A stretch of DNA of 64,000 bases from Methylovulum miyakonense HT12 (GCF_000384075.1 NZ_KB913025.1:1182119-1246118); one strand, 5' to 3'; counted from the stretch's first letter, positions 16,873 through 26,514 are shown. Translations and numbers: made by a program. The notes: generated by a model from the letters alone, not told the origin.

Positions 16873-17612
16873 CACGTCATTCTCTGCCGGACAACTTCAT
16901 ACAGCAACACGCCAGTCGCCACCGACAAATTCAGGCTATCCACCTGCCCCAGCATCGGCAGCTTCACCAACACGTCACACTGTTCGCGGGTCAGGCGGCG
17001 CATGCCTTTTTCTTCGGCACCGACGACCAACGCCAGCGGCCAGGTCAAATCGGCCTGATAAACCCTTTGTTCCGCTTCGCCCGCCGCCCCGAACACCCAA
17101 ATGCCCTGGTCTTTCAGCCAGCGTAACGTCCGCGCCAAGTTCGTGACCTGATAAACTGGCACGGTTTCCGCCGCGCCGCTCGCCACTTTACATACCGTCG
17201 GGGTGATGCCCGTGGCATTGTCTTTGGTGATGATCACGCCATGGACGCCCGTGGCGTCGGCGGTACGCAAACACGCGCCCAGATTATGCGGGTCTTGGAC
17301 ATTGTCCAGCACCAAAAACAGCGCGGTTTCCCCCAAGCTTTGCACCGCCGTTTTCAAATCGCTCTCTGATAACTCGGCGGGCATGTCCACTTCAATGACA
17401 ATGCCTTGATGGTTGTTGCCTTCGGCTAGTTTGTCGAGTTTTTTGCGTTCGGTTTTTTCGGGTTCTATACCTAAATCGAGCAAGGCCCCGATCGCTTGCA
17501 CCAGCCGTTTGTCTTGGCGTTGCGCGTCTATCCACGCTTTATTGATAGATTTAGGGGAATAATCGAGTGCGGCCTGCACCGAATGTAGGCCGTAGAGTTT
17601 AGAGGATTTCAT
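16872..17612 (-). CDS. rlmB: 23S rRNA (Gm2251) 2'-O-methyltransferase RlmB
   Basis: RlmB methylates the ribose of G2251 in the peptidyl-transferase loop of 23S rRNA. The 246-residue protein has the SpoU trefoil-knot motifs NVQDPHNLGACLRTADATG, LALVVGAEEKGMRRL and VDSLNLSVATGVLLYE. It follows rnr with an 8-bp gap, the standard rnr-rlmB arrangement of Gammaproteobacteria. Confidence 0.97.
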   Translation of the reverse strand: MKSSKLYGLHSVQAALDYSPKSINKAWIDAQRQDKRLVQAIGALLDLGIEPEKTERKKLDKLAEGNNHQGIVIEVDMPAELSESDLKTAVQSLGETALFLVLDNVQDPHNLGACLRTADATGVHGVIITKDNATGITPTVCKVASGAAETVPVYQVTNLARTLRWLKDQGIWVFGAAGEAEQRVYQADLTWPLALVVGAEEKGMRRLTREQCDVLVKLPMLGQVDSLNLSVATGVLLYEVVRQRMT

Positions 17613-17620
17613 CAGCTTGG

Positions 17621-19906
17621 CTATGTGTTCCGGTCAGATTTTGGCTTAGCTTTTTTGCGCCGTTTTTTCTTAGGTTTGTCGGTGGTGGCGACCGCATTTT
17701 TAACCGAGCTTTCTTTCTGCACCAATTCAAAATCTATTTTTTTCTCATCCAAATCGACGCGGACAACCCTGACCTTCACCGTGTCACCCAAGCGGAAATT
17801 GGTGTTGGTGCGTTCGCCTTTTAACTGGTGGCTGGTGGGGTCGAAGTGGAAATAATCTTGGCCTAGGTTGCTGATATGCACCAAGCCTTCGACGTAAATT
17901 TCCGCCAATTCGACGAAGAAACCGAACGACGTGACGGCGGAGATGATGCCGCTGAATTCTTCGCCGATTTTGTCCATCATGTATTCACATTTCAGCCAAC
18001 TGACGACGTCGCGGGTGGCATCGTCGGCGCGGCGTTCGTTGGCGGAGCAATGCTCGCCGAGCATGACCATATCGGGCACGCCATAGACAAAACTGGCGAC
18101 GTTTTTGCCTTGCAGGCAATGGCGGATGGCGCGGTGCACCAGCAAGTCGGGATAACGGCGGATCGGTGAGGTGAAATGGGCGTAAGCTTCAAGGGCCAAA
18201 CCGAAGTGGCCTTTCAATTCAGGGCTGTAGACCGCTTGCGACATCGAGCGCAACAACACGGTCTGGATCAGATGCGCATCGGGGCGGTCGCGGATGGATT
18301 CGACCAAGTGCATGTAATCCAACGGTGTCGGTTGTGCGCCACCACCAAACCTCAAGCCCAATTCACCCAGAAAAGTTTTTAGATTGAGCAGTTTATCGGC
18401 ACTGGGGCCTTCGTGGACACGCAACAGTTTGGGGATTTTTTTGCCATTGAGATACTTCGCCGCCGTGCTGTTGGCGGTGATCATAAATTCTTCAATCAAT
18501 TTATGGGCATCGTTGCGGGTGACGGGGACGATTTTTTCGATTTTCCGGTCTTTGCCAAAAATAATGCGGGTTTCTTGGGTGTCAAAATCCATCGCCCCGC
18601 GCAGCTCGCGCTGTTTGCGCATGACTTTGTACAACGCGTACAACTCGCGCAAATGTGGCATTAATTTTTGGTGTTTTTCCGCCAGTTCGGTATCGCCTTC
18701 AACCAGCATTTTTGCCACTTCGGTATAAGTCAACCGGGCATGGGAGCGCATTACGGCTTCAAAAAAGCGGCTGCGGGTGACTTCGCCGTCGGCGTCTATC
18801 AGCATTTCGCAGACCATGCACAAACGGTCAACATGGGGGTTCAGCGAACACAAGCCATTGGAGAGGATCTCCGGTAACATGGGGATGACTTGGGCTGGGA
18901 AATATACCGACGTGCTGCGGTTTTTGGCTTCATTATCCAGGGCGGTGTTGACTTGCACATAATGCGAGACATCGGCAATGGCGACCAACAGCTTCCAGCC
19001 TTTCGGGGTTTTCTTGGCATACACGGCATCATCAAAATCGCGGGCGTCCTCACCGTCAATCGTGACTAATGGCGTGTCCCGCAAATCGACACGGCCGGCT
19101 TTTGCCGCTTCCGGCACTTCGGGGCTTAATCGCTTGATTTCCTCCGTCAGCTCATCAGGCCAGATGTGCGGCAGCTCGTGCGAGCGGATCGCCATCTCGA
19201 TTTCCATACCGGGGGCGAGATGGTCGCCCAGCACCTCGATGATGCGGCCTATGGGTTGGCGTAGTTTGCTCGGTTGTTCGACAATTTCGGCAATGACAAT
19301 TTGCCCTTGCTTGGCTTTGCCGACCCCGTCTTTTTGCAACAGGACGGTTTGGGAGATGTTCTTGTTGTCAGGGATGACATAAGTGAAGCCGTCTTCTTTG
19401 TACAGCCGCCCGACAATTTGGTGGGTGTTGCGTTCGAGGATTTCCACCACCGCACCTTCACGGCGGCCTTTTTTGTCGATGCCGACAATGCGCACCATGG
19501 CGCGGTCATTGTGCAGCAAGGGGTTCATTTCGCGGGGGGATAAAAACAAATCGTCCGAACCGTCATCAGGCCGGATAAAGCCGAAACCGTCGGCATGGCC
19601 GATGATGCGCCCGACGATCAAGTCTTTGTTGTTGACTAGGCAATAGCGTTGTTCGCGGTTGAACAGCAATTGCCCGTCACGTTCCATCGCCCGCAAACGG
19701 CGGCGCAAGGCTTCCAGCTGGTCTTCGCTCTCCATCGTGAACGCTTCGGCAATTTCTTTGCGTAACAAAGGCTTGCCGGCATGTTCGATTAACTGGAGGA
19801 TGAGTTCGCGGCTGGGTATGGGGTTTTCATACTTCTCAGCTTCGCGCTGGGCGTATGGGTCTTTTGTTGAACTGAAATCAACGTCTTTTTTAGACTTCGA
19901 GGGCAT
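17621..19906 (-). CDS. rnr: Ribonuclease R
   Basis: RNase R is a processive 3'-5' exoribonuclease that degrades structured RNA. The 761-residue protein has an N-terminal helix-turn-helix region, cold-shock domains, the RNB catalytic domain with the acidic cluster DGEDARDFDD (284-293), a C-terminal S1 domain (FSGIISAVTSFGFFVEL) and a lysine-rich tail. It is followed by rlmB in an apparent operon. Confidence 0.97.
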   Translation of the reverse strand: MPSKSKKDVDFSSTKDPYAQREAEKYENPIPSRELILQLIEHAGKPLLRKEIAEAFTMESEDQLEALRRRLRAMERDGQLLFNREQRYCLVNNKDLIVGRIIGHADGFGFIRPDDGSDDLFLSPREMNPLLHNDRAMVRIVGIDKKGRREGAVVEILERNTHQIVGRLYKEDGFTYVIPDNKNISQTVLLQKDGVGKAKQGQIVIAEIVEQPSKLRQPIGRIIEVLGDHLAPGMEIEMAIRSHELPHIWPDELTEEIKRLSPEVPEAAKAGRVDLRDTPLVTIDGEDARDFDDAVYAKKTPKGWKLLVAIADVSHYVQVNTALDNEAKNRSTSVYFPAQVIPMLPEILSNGLCSLNPHVDRLCMVCEMLIDADGEVTRSRFFEAVMRSHARLTYTEVAKMLVEGDTELAEKHQKLMPHLRELYALYKVMRKQRELRGAMDFDTQETRIIFGKDRKIEKIVPVTRNDAHKLIEEFMITANSTAAKYLNGKKIPKLLRVHEGPSADKLLNLKTFLGELGLRFGGGAQPTPLDYMHLVESIRDRPDAHLIQTVLLRSMSQAVYSPELKGHFGLALEAYAHFTSPIRRYPDLLVHRAIRHCLQGKNVASFVYGVPDMVMLGEHCSANERRADDATRDVVSWLKCEYMMDKIGEEFSGIISAVTSFGFFVELAEIYVEGLVHISNLGQDYFHFDPTSHQLKGERTNTNFRLGDTVKVRVVRVDLDEKKIDFELVQKESSVKNAVATTDKPKKKRRKKAKPKSDRNT

Positions 19907-19968
19907 TTAATAATGAAATAATGGTAAGGGCTATAATAAAGCTGATGCCTATATGATACATGCTTAGG

Positions 19969-20142
19969 CTATTGATTAGAATTTAAAATCACGCCTTGAA
20001 GCCTAGCGGGGCAAATATAAATGGCTAACAAATAGGTAAGCGGCCAGGAAACGATTTTTCCTGCTAGGCGGGCTAATTTAATTGCCAGATACGGGGTTGT
20101 TATCTGCCAGGCTTTCGGCCCCCATATTTTGTCGACATAGCC
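19969..20142 (-). pseudogene. Possible remnant of a membrane acyltransferase-like gene
   Basis: An open segment of about 57 codons without a start codon reads GYVDKIWGPKAW followed by a helix-like stretch (LAGKIVSWPLTYLLAIYICP) and a stop. The W...GR...P....L.PI pattern faintly resembles the N-terminus of LPS lauroyl/myristoyl-type acyltransferases. Its upstream end GACATAGCC equals the inverted-repeat tip of the 13511-13632 element. It is very tentative. Confidence 0.2.
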
Positions 20143-20481
20143 TTATTTAAAAAAACCTGTACCGTCACTCAAATGCCCAAGCCGCGCCTTGGCCGCCAAG
20201 CCGAAGGGCGAATCAGGTTCTTTTTGGATAAGCTGGTTCAGCACCGTCAGGCTTTTTTTGTCCAACAACTCAATGGCGTGCAGGCGCACGGAAGGGTAAT
20301 GCGCCCTTAAGGCCGCCAATTCCCTTAGATAAGCATTGGCTTCATGGAGCAATCTGAGCAGGACTTTTTCAGGGTCATCGGTAAAGAGGTCGCGTACCAA
20401 TTCGCCGTAATGCTGTTGTTCGCGGACTAATTGCCGTGGGTCTATTTTATTGGATTCGGTGGGATCGTCGCAGCAGCCCAT
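20143..20481 (-). CDS. Small protein with N-terminal Cys pair, unknown function
   Basis: The start at MGCCDDPTES is supported by an AGGAG nine bases upstream and gives 112 residues; the longer in-frame opening to 20562 has no such site. The protein begins with a Cys-Cys pair followed by a basic/acidic helical region (VREQQHYGELVRDLF) and an alpha-helical C-terminal half that resembles a HEAT-like pair (YPSVRLHAIELLDKKSL). I do not recognise the family. It lies 91 bp upstream of fetB on the same strand, in the order CC-protein after FetAB. Confidence 0.65.
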   Translation of the reverse strand: MGCCDDPTESNKIDPRQLVREQQHYGELVRDLFTDDPEKVLLRLLHEANAYLRELAALRAHYPSVRLHAIELLDKKSLTVLNQLIQKEPDSPFGLAAKARLGHLSDGTGFFK

Positions 20482-20572
20482 GATGATTCTCCTGTGAGTT
20501 AAAGGGGTTGCCCCCTCTAAAACCACCCGACAACGTCGGCAATAAAAGAGGGCGGCAGCCATTATGCACGCC

Positions 20573-21367
20573 TTACTTACGGAGTTCCATCACCTCATCC
20601 TTCAACACATCATAAGCATTAAAGGCGTTCCGCAAACTGAGCTTCAAGTTGATGACGCAAGCCAGCGTGGTGCTGGTGAAAATACAGATCATGATGGCGA
20701 TTTGGTACTTCACCGCCACCCAAGGTTCGCTCCCGCCAAGGATTTGGCCGGTCATCATTCCAGGCAGGGACACCAAGCCCATGGTCGACATACTGGCGAT
20801 ACTGGGGCTGACGGCGGCCTTGACCGCAACCCGGTAATAAGGACGCACCGCCTCCCAACGGGTCGCCCCTAGCAGCAAAAAAGTCATGTATTCTTGCTCG
20901 TTTTTACGCAATGTCGAATAGAAACGCTCCAAGGCGATGACATTGCCCTGCAGGCAGTTACCAAGGATCATGCCCGCCAAGGGCACAATGTAACGGGCAT
21001 CGTAGAAGTGCGGCGGCTGGATGACCAGCACCACCAGATAAAAAGTCGCAAACAAAGTGCTCAAGGCTATTGCGATAAAGGTGGGCAACACAAAAAACCT
21101 TAGCTTCAGCCCCGCCCTTTGCAAAATGCTTAAATCGGCAACAGCCAGCATGACCAATATCCATAAGGCATTGAGCCAAGGCTCATTAAGGCTGAATAGG
21201 GTTTTCAGATAGAACCCGACCAACGCCAACTGGACGCCCATGCGCAGGATACTGATGACAATATCGCGGCTAAGGCGTAGGCCGATTAGCCAAAGCAACA
21301 GCCAAGGCGCCAGGCAAAGGCCGTAGAGCACCGCCATTTGCGGCAAGGCAATATCAAGCGTGTCCAT
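20573..21367 (-). CDS. fetB: FetB-type ABC export permease
   Basis: FetB (YbbM, UPF0014) is the membrane subunit of a putative iron exporter that aids oxidative-stress resistance in E. coli. The 264-residue protein has about seven transmembrane helices and the family motifs PLAGMILGNCLQGNVIALER and LLGATRWEAVRPYYR. It overlaps fetA by 14 bp. The iron substrate is taken from the family and not shown by the sequence. Confidence 0.92.
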   Translation of the reverse strand: MDTLDIALPQMAVLYGLCLAPWLLLWLIGLRLSRDIVISILRMGVQLALVGFYLKTLFSLNEPWLNALWILVMLAVADLSILQRAGLKLRFFVLPTFIAIALSTLFATFYLVVLVIQPPHFYDARYIVPLAGMILGNCLQGNVIALERFYSTLRKNEQEYMTFLLLGATRWEAVRPYYRVAVKAAVSPSIASMSTMGLVSLPGMMTGQILGGSEPWVAVKYQIAIMICIFTSTTLACVINLKLSLRNAFNAYDVLKDEVMELRK

Positions 21368-22031
21368 GACAAGCCTCCTGGGTTAAGCGGCCTTCTTCAA
21401 GCGCTAAAACCCTATCGCAACGTTCCAGCCACTCCGGATCATGGGCCACCGAGAGCACGGTCAGCTTGGGATCCGCAAAAACGGCAAACACCGCCTGTTT
21501 GCTTTCGGAATCCAAGGCACTGGTGACTTCATCAAGCAAATACAGATTTTTCCCTAAGAGCAGCCCGCGCGCCAACGCAACCCGCTGTTTTTCGCCACCA
21601 GAAATCCGGCCGCTTTCTTGATCCAAAATAGCGGCGGGAAGATGCAATTGCGCCAATACGGCCTTAAGTTGCCCGTCCGTTGGTTTATGCCCGCGATGAG
21701 CCTTGAATTGGAAGGGCAATAACAGCGCGTCACGTACCGTGTCCGCACCCAGGACGGGTTCTTGGCCAATGTAAGCGGTTTGGCGCCGGACAGCTTGGAT
21801 GGTGACGGCATCCAGCGGTTTTTCCTGAAAAAAAATACTGCCGCCAGTTAAGCCTTGCAAGCCCAGCAAGGTCTTCAACACGGTGCTTTTACCAGAACCG
21901 GACTTGCCACATAACACCGCTTTTTCACCAAGGCGGAGCGTAAAGCTGATGCCCGACAAAATGGTTTTATCGCGGACGGTAACGGTTACCTGATCGAATC
22001 GGATGATGGCTGGCATGGTCGGGTAAGTCAT
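21354..22031 (-). CDS. fetA: FetA-type ABC exporter ATPase
   Basis: This ATPase partner of FetB has Walker A (GKSGSGKSTVL), the signature SGGEKQRVALARGL and Walker B (LYLLDEVTSALD). The start MTYPTMPAIIRF (22031) has an AGG about seven bases upstream; the next ATG (22016) is also possible, and the reading frame extends to 22118 without family support. Product length is about 225 residues, typical for FetA/YbbL. Confidence 0.92.
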   Translation of the reverse strand: MTYPTMPAIIRFDQVTVTVRDKTILSGISFTLRLGEKAVLCGKSGSGKSTVLKTLLGLQGLTGGSIFFQEKPLDAVTIQAVRRQTAYIGQEPVLGADTVRDALLLPFQFKAHRGHKPTDGQLKAVLAQLHLPAAILDQESGRISGGEKQRVALARGLLLGKNLYLLDEVTSALDSESKQAVFAVFADPKLTVLSVAHDPEWLERCDRVLALEEGRLTQEACHGHA

Positions 22032-22118
22032 AATGGTGCCTGAGTTCGCCATCATACCAAAACATGTCGGCATTGGCTTATGGCGCTTTAAGATGCTTTT
22101 GTAGCAACCTATGCACAA

Positions 22119-22592
22119 TAGGGTTCCATCAAAAAGCCCTAATGGCCTGGCGCCTCAGGCCGTATGTAGATTGGTTGGAATGCCAAAAAATGGGTGGGCA
22201 AAATTTTTGCCCACCCTACCTGGCTGAAGGCAGAAGACATTGACACCTTGCGGTGGTTTGGGGATAAGTCGCTTTAATGTTTTTTGCCGCTTAGCCAAAC
22301 AAAGGCAAGCCCGACATCAAAGCGATGTAATTGACGGGACAAGCAGGATTTTGATTTTTAGGACAGCCGCTTAAGGCGTGTAGCAGGATAATCCGCATAC
22401 GGAAGCCATTAAAATAGGTTTTCAGCCACCCAAGCTTTATGAGTGTCCCAGGGGCAATAGGGACGCAGCGCTTCAATGCTAGCGGCTATCCCCTGTTGGC
22501 TACTGGCAAAACAGCGGCCCAATAGAACAAGATAAAAAATTTTGTTTAGCATAAAAAAACCCTCCGATAAGCTTGTCATCGGAGGGCCGTTT
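22119..22592. other. Non-coding stretch with a GGGTGGGCAA palindrome
   Basis: A perfect 12-bp-arm palindrome GGGTGGGCAAAA (22192-22203)/TTTTGCCCACCC (22205-22216) followed by TACCTGGCTGAAG belongs to the same intergenic repeat family as 51374-51466. Short open frames here (for example 22409-22552) lack a ribosome site and database-like motifs. No gene is called. Confidence 0.6.
22553..22586 (-). terminator. Intrinsic terminator of the small membrane-protein gene
   Basis: On the minus strand, a hairpin with arms CCCTCCGAT and ATCGGAGGG (22560-22586) and a loop of nine bases is followed by a run of seven Us (22553-22559). It lies 6 bp after the stop codon of the 70-residue protein gene. It is a textbook rho-independent terminator. 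Confidence 0.9.
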
Positions 22593-22805
22593 TTATTTGC
22601 CGGCTTTTTGGTCTTCAGTAACGCTGTTGCTGGTTTTTCTTTTTTCTAAGTTAGAAAAAGTTTCTGCTTGTAATTGGGCAACGGCACCACTTTTTAAGTG
22701 TTCAGATTTTTCGCCTCTTAGGAAAATAACAACAGCGATAATGGCAACAATACAGCCGCCAACGATATACCACAGTGAATTGTCTTCTTTAATAACTTCG
22801 TTCAT
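22593..22805 (-). CDS. Small single-pass membrane protein
   Basis: The 70-residue protein has one transmembrane helix (about 12-29, WYIVGGCIVAIIAVVIFL) followed by a charged, lysine-rich C-terminal tail. No domain is recognised. A strong AGAGAGG lies upstream of the start, in a leader nearly identical to that of the DUF2892 gene at 48282-48545. It has its own terminator, so it is a monocistronic gene. Confidence 0.75.
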   Translation of the reverse strand: MNEVIKEDNSLWYIVGGCIVAIIAVVIFLRGEKSEHLKSGAVAQLQAETFSNLEKRKTSNSVTEDQKAGK

Positions 22806-23229
22806 TTTTAAATCCTCTCTCGGTTATTGAAATTAATTTTGTTATTTCCCTTTCCTCTAAGGGGCAACCCAAAACAGAAGTTGTGGGCTGGTTGTTTTAT
22901 AAAACATAAACAACGGTATAATTTTTATCATGAGAAAATATGTTAGGTCAATAAAAATATACTTATTTTTTATGTTAGACATTATTTTTAACGCCTAACA
23001 TAATCTGCAAATGCCAAAATAAAATCATTTTGAGCGTTATTTTTAAATATTAATATCCCTGTGTTTATGGCAATCGCCTAGCAAGCATTTAAACGCCAAT
23101 ACTTGGCCACCCAGCCAATTTGCATCCAAAGTATCCTTTTGCCCGTATCGTTGACAAACAGGCTGACGCATATATGGATTAAAATCCCTGTGCGATATTT
23201 GTATCCCACATCTACCCCAAGGTACGCAC
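22806..23229. promoter_or_regulatory. AT-rich regulatory region upstream of the TonB receptor
   Basis: This 424-bp region contains ATGTTAGG (22940-22947), ATGTTAGA (22972-22979) and the inverted copy CCTAACAT (22994-23001), a plausible repeated operator. Nearer the gene, TTGACA (about 23151-23156) could be a -35 box. No open reading frame of note is present. Which regulator binds cannot be told from sequence. Confidence 0.4.
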
Positions 23230-25350
23230 ATGCAAAAAATAACTCAGGATTTGGCGATCACACCCGGCTCACTGGCATTTGGCATTGGGGTTTATCTCAG
23301 CTTGCATTGCATTATCGTGCAGGCCCACCCGCAACCTGATCCAGAGCGCAAAGAGGAACCGGTACAACTGGAAACGGTTGAAATTGAAGGCCGCGCCACC
23401 GATTTGATCGGCATCGCTTCGTCGGCATCGCAAGGCGTGGTCGGGCAGCCGGAATTCAAATACCGGCCTTTGTCGCGGGTCGGGGAATTGGTGGAAGTCG
23501 TGCCGGGCGCATTGGCGACCCAGCACAGCGGTTCCGGCAAGGCGAACCAGTATTTCTTACGCGGCTTTAACCTCGACCACGGCACGGATTTTTCCGTCAA
23601 CGTCGATGGTATCCCGATGAACATGCCCAGCCACGCCCACGGGCAAGGCTATCTGGATTTGAACAGCGTCATCCCTGAATTGGTGGATAAGGTTGAATAC
23701 GGCAAGGGCCCGTATTACGCCGAAGCGGGGGATTTTTCGGCGGCGGGTTATGCCAAAATGCACACCCTACATAAGCTATCCGAAGGTTTGCTCAAGTTTA
23801 CGGGCGGTGAATTTGGCTATTACCGTGGCGTGTTGGCAAACTCGCTCAAACTGGGCGATGGCGATTTGTTGTTTGGTTCGGAAGTGAATTTCTATGATGG
23901 CGTTTGGCAGCAACCGGAAGCCACCAACAAATACAACGGCATGTTGCGCTACACCATAGATAAAGATGACTGGGGCATGTCGATCAACGGGAAGGCCTAC
24001 CATAACACCTGGACGGCGACCAACCAGATACCGGAGCGGGCGATTGATGCGGGCATCATTGGTTTATACGGCACAGGCGATCCCAGTGACGGTGGCGTGA
24101 CCAGCCGTTACAGCCTGTCCGGCAATTTTTGGAACCGCAACGCCCACGCCAAAAATGACCTGAGCATTTACGCGCTGTACAGTGATTTGGACTTGTACTC
24201 CAATTTCACAGGCTATATCGACACCGTCCACGGCGACCAAATCCAGCAAAAAGAACGCCGCGTCCAAGTCGGCGGTACGGGCGAACACACCCGTTACGAC
24301 CAGTTATTCGGCTTGGAAATGGACAACACCCTCGGCATCCAGATTCGCCATGATGACATTAATGGTGTCGCCTTAAACCACACCCAAAAACGCCAGTTAT
24401 TAAACACTGTGCGCCAAGATGACATCACCGAAACCAGTGTCGGCATCTACATCAAAAACGAAACCCATTGGCTGGAAAAATTCCGCTCCATTGCTGGCTT
24501 GCGCGGTGATTTTTTTAGCTTTGATGTGCATAGCCAAACGCTGGCGGCAAATTCCGGTAGCCAAGCTGCGTCTTTAGCCAGCCCCAAACTCAGCCTGGTT
24601 GCCGGACCCTGGTTGGACACCGATTTTTTCATCAATCTGGGTTACGGCTACCATTCCAACGATGCGCGTGGCACGACGATAAAGATTGATCCGGCGACGG
24701 GCGAATCGGCAAATTCGGTCACGCCCTTGGTGCGTTCACGCGGTGCGGAAGTTGGTGTGCGCAGCCAAGCGGTGCAAGGCTTGAATTCGACGCTGGCGGT
24801 GTGGTGGCTGGAAAGCCAATCGGAATTGGTGTTTGTCGGCGATGGTGGCACGACCGAACCGTCCGGCAAATCCGAGCGTTACGGCGTTGAGTGGACCAAT
24901 TATTATAAGCCGACCGATTGGCTGACCTTAGATGCTGATTTTGCCTTCACCGCCTCGCATTTTGTTGGCGTACCCGCATCGGAAAACCACATCCCCAATT
25001 CAGTAGGCCGCGTGATCAGCGTAGGTGCGGTGGTGGACATGCCATCAGGATTGTTCGGTTCGCTCAGATTGCGGCATTTTGGCGACGTGCCGCTAAACGA
25101 GTCGGGCAGTGCTTGGGGTGGCGACACCAGCATCGTCAATTTCGGCACGGGCTATCAGCACAAAGCCTACAAGATTGAAGTGGATGTGTTCAATTTATTT
25201 GGATCGACCAATAACGATATCGCCTACTTTTACGGCTACCATTTACAAGGTGAAGCGGCGGGGCCGAATGCCGACGGCAGCACCGATGGTATTATCAAAC
25301 ATCCGGTCGAACCACGCATGGTCAGGGTGACGGCTTCGATGAGTTTTTGA
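23230..25350 (+). CDS. TonB-dependent outer-membrane receptor
   Basis: The 706-residue protein has an N-terminal signal segment, a plug domain (about 55-175, with LRGFNLDHGTDFSVNVDGIP and the VEYGKGPYYAE motif) and a beta-barrel ending in the typical C-terminal aromatic residue (ASMSF). It should import a chelate or other bulky nutrient at the expense of the TonB-ExbBD system. The substrate is unknown. It is transcribed alone, with a long AT-rich upstream region carrying repeated ATGTTAG boxes that suggest regulation. Confidence 0.93.
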   Translation: MQKITQDLAITPGSLAFGIGVYLSLHCIIVQAHPQPDPERKEEPVQLETVEIEGRATDLIGIASSASQGVVGQPEFKYRPLSRVGELVEVVPGALATQHSGSGKANQYFLRGFNLDHGTDFSVNVDGIPMNMPSHAHGQGYLDLNSVIPELVDKVEYGKGPYYAEAGDFSAAGYAKMHTLHKLSEGLLKFTGGEFGYYRGVLANSLKLGDGDLLFGSEVNFYDGVWQQPEATNKYNGMLRYTIDKDDWGMSINGKAYHNTWTATNQIPERAIDAGIIGLYGTGDPSDGGVTSRYSLSGNFWNRNAHAKNDLSIYALYSDLDLYSNFTGYIDTVHGDQIQQKERRVQVGGTGEHTRYDQLFGLEMDNTLGIQIRHDDINGVALNHTQKRQLLNTVRQDDITETSVGIYIKNETHWLEKFRSIAGLRGDFFSFDVHSQTLAANSGSQAASLASPKLSLVAGPWLDTDFFINLGYGYHSNDARGTTIKIDPATGESANSVTPLVRSRGAEVGVRSQAVQGLNSTLAVWWLESQSELVFVGDGGTTEPSGKSERYGVEWTNYYKPTDWLTLDADFAFTASHFVGVPASENHIPNSVGRVISVGAVVDMPSGLFGSLRLRHFGDVPLNESGSAWGGDTSIVNFGTGYQHKAYKIEVDVFNLFGSTNNDIAYFYGYHLQGEAAGPNADGSTDGIIKHPVEPRMVRVTASMSF

Positions 25351-25374
25351 TAGTAATGCTTATAAAATGAAACT

Positions 25375-25935
25375 TTAATGTTTTGGAATAAATTCTTCGA
25401 GTAAGCGTTCCCGCATTCCAATGCAATAATTGGCACTTTTACCTGATCGAGGACATGATTTATCGAATTCAAAATCACCTGCATTCAGTTCTTCTTCAGC
25501 TTTATATAAATACTTAGCAGCCCGATAATATCTAGCATTTTCATAATGCACGACAGCATCTGTAAACTCCCAAAGACATTCAACAAAAACTTCGCATTTT
25601 TTAGGTTTGCTTAAGGATAATATACGAACATCCAAGGCTTCTTGGAATCTTCCAAGCTTATAAAGTGCCTCAGCTTTGCGTTGAAGTGAAGATTTATCTA
25701 GCAATCCTTTTTGATCCAGTCTATTGGCAATTTTGATTAATGACAGCGCATTGCCTTTTAGACTAAATATTTCTAATTCTACATGATCTTTTACACAGCC
25801 ATGTTGACTTAACTCTTCTGGAGTCATCTCCAGCCAAGCATCCAAAGCTAGCTTTTTGCAACCATGAGCTAGCGATACACTTAGTAATAATATTGGAACA
25901 ATAATGATTAAGTTACGATAACTCATATTCGTCAT
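25375..25935 (-). CDS. Secreted helical-repeat protein, unknown function
   Basis: The 186-residue product has a signal peptide (hydrophobic 8-22, ending SLAHG) and a helical mature part resembling TPR-like repeats (LQRKAEALYKLGRFQEAL and VHYENARYYRAAKYLYKAEEEL). It has six cysteines. The base composition is more A+T rich than its neighbours, so it may be a recent acquisition. It converges on the TonB receptor gene and lies 30 bp downstream of the chorismate mutase gene. Confidence 0.7.
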   Translation of the reverse strand: MTNMSYRNLIIIVPILLLSVSLAHGCKKLALDAWLEMTPEELSQHGCVKDHVELEIFSLKGNALSLIKIANRLDQKGLLDKSSLQRKAEALYKLGRFQEALDVRILSLSKPKKCEVFVECLWEFTDAVVHYENARYYRAAKYLYKAEEELNAGDFEFDKSCPRSGKSANYCIGMRERLLEEFIPKH

Positions 25936-25965
25936 GGCTAGGCTTCTCGTAAATACATAGATAAA

Positions 25966-26514
25966 TCAACGCACCTCAAACAAAGGCTTACTAGCCGCCT
26001 TATATTCCGGCTTAAGCAGTTTTTCCCTGACCAACCTATCCAATACACTTTTGCATTCTGATTGATGCAAGGGCTGCCAAGCTTTGGTCAATGCATCAAT
26101 CAAATCGGACATCAGCGCATACAGCTTAGGGCGGGTTTGGCTGTTTAAATCCGGCACATCGGCGAATGTCCCGGCATGATTTTTTTGCCAATCGCCGAAC
26201 AATTGCCGTTGCACACTTTTCGACGCTTCAATTTGCGCCCGGAAAAATTGCTCTGACCAATCGGCAGGCAAGTCCTTAGCTGTGGCATCAGTTACTAATT
26301 TTTTAATAATCAATTGCTCACGCGCACTATCTTCAATATCGGCTTTCTGGTTCCATTTGTAGCGTGCCACATCTGCCGCCAAATCCAAACGCTTTGATAG
26401 CAATGACAACACTGTTTCAAAAGAGTCCACGCCATTGCAATACGCCTGTGCAGAAAATGCGGGACGGGCGGATAGTAGTGCAAGGACAAATAGGGGAAAA
26501 ATGAATAAACGCAT
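25966..26514 (-). CDS. Secreted chorismate mutase (AroQ-gamma type)
   Basis: Chorismate mutase converts chorismate to prephenate. The 182-residue protein has a signal peptide (cleavage about residue 21, AFSA-QAYC) and the AroQ helix-1 pattern LLSKRLDLAADVARYKWNQK with the active-site Arg and Lys, followed by DSAREQLI and FFRAQIEASKSVQ. The C-terminal extension with cysteines is typical of periplasmic AroQ-gamma enzymes. A shikimate-pathway enzyme outside the cytoplasm has no clear partner here. Confidence 0.88.
   Translation of the reverse strand: MRLFIFPLFVLALLSARPAFSAQAYCNGVDSFETVLSLLSKRLDLAADVARYKWNQKADIEDSAREQLIIKKLVTDATAKDLPADWSEQFFRAQIEASKSVQRQLFGDWQKNHAGTFADVPDLNSQTRPKLYALMSDLIDALTKAWQPLHQSECKSVLDRLVREKLLKPEYKAASKPLFEVR

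Noticed and set aside
22409-22552. A 47-codon minus-strand frame after the intrinsic terminator, with a hydrophobic start
   Set aside because: It begins directly on the terminator U run, has no ribosome site, and shows no recognisable family; perhaps a decayed secreted protein.
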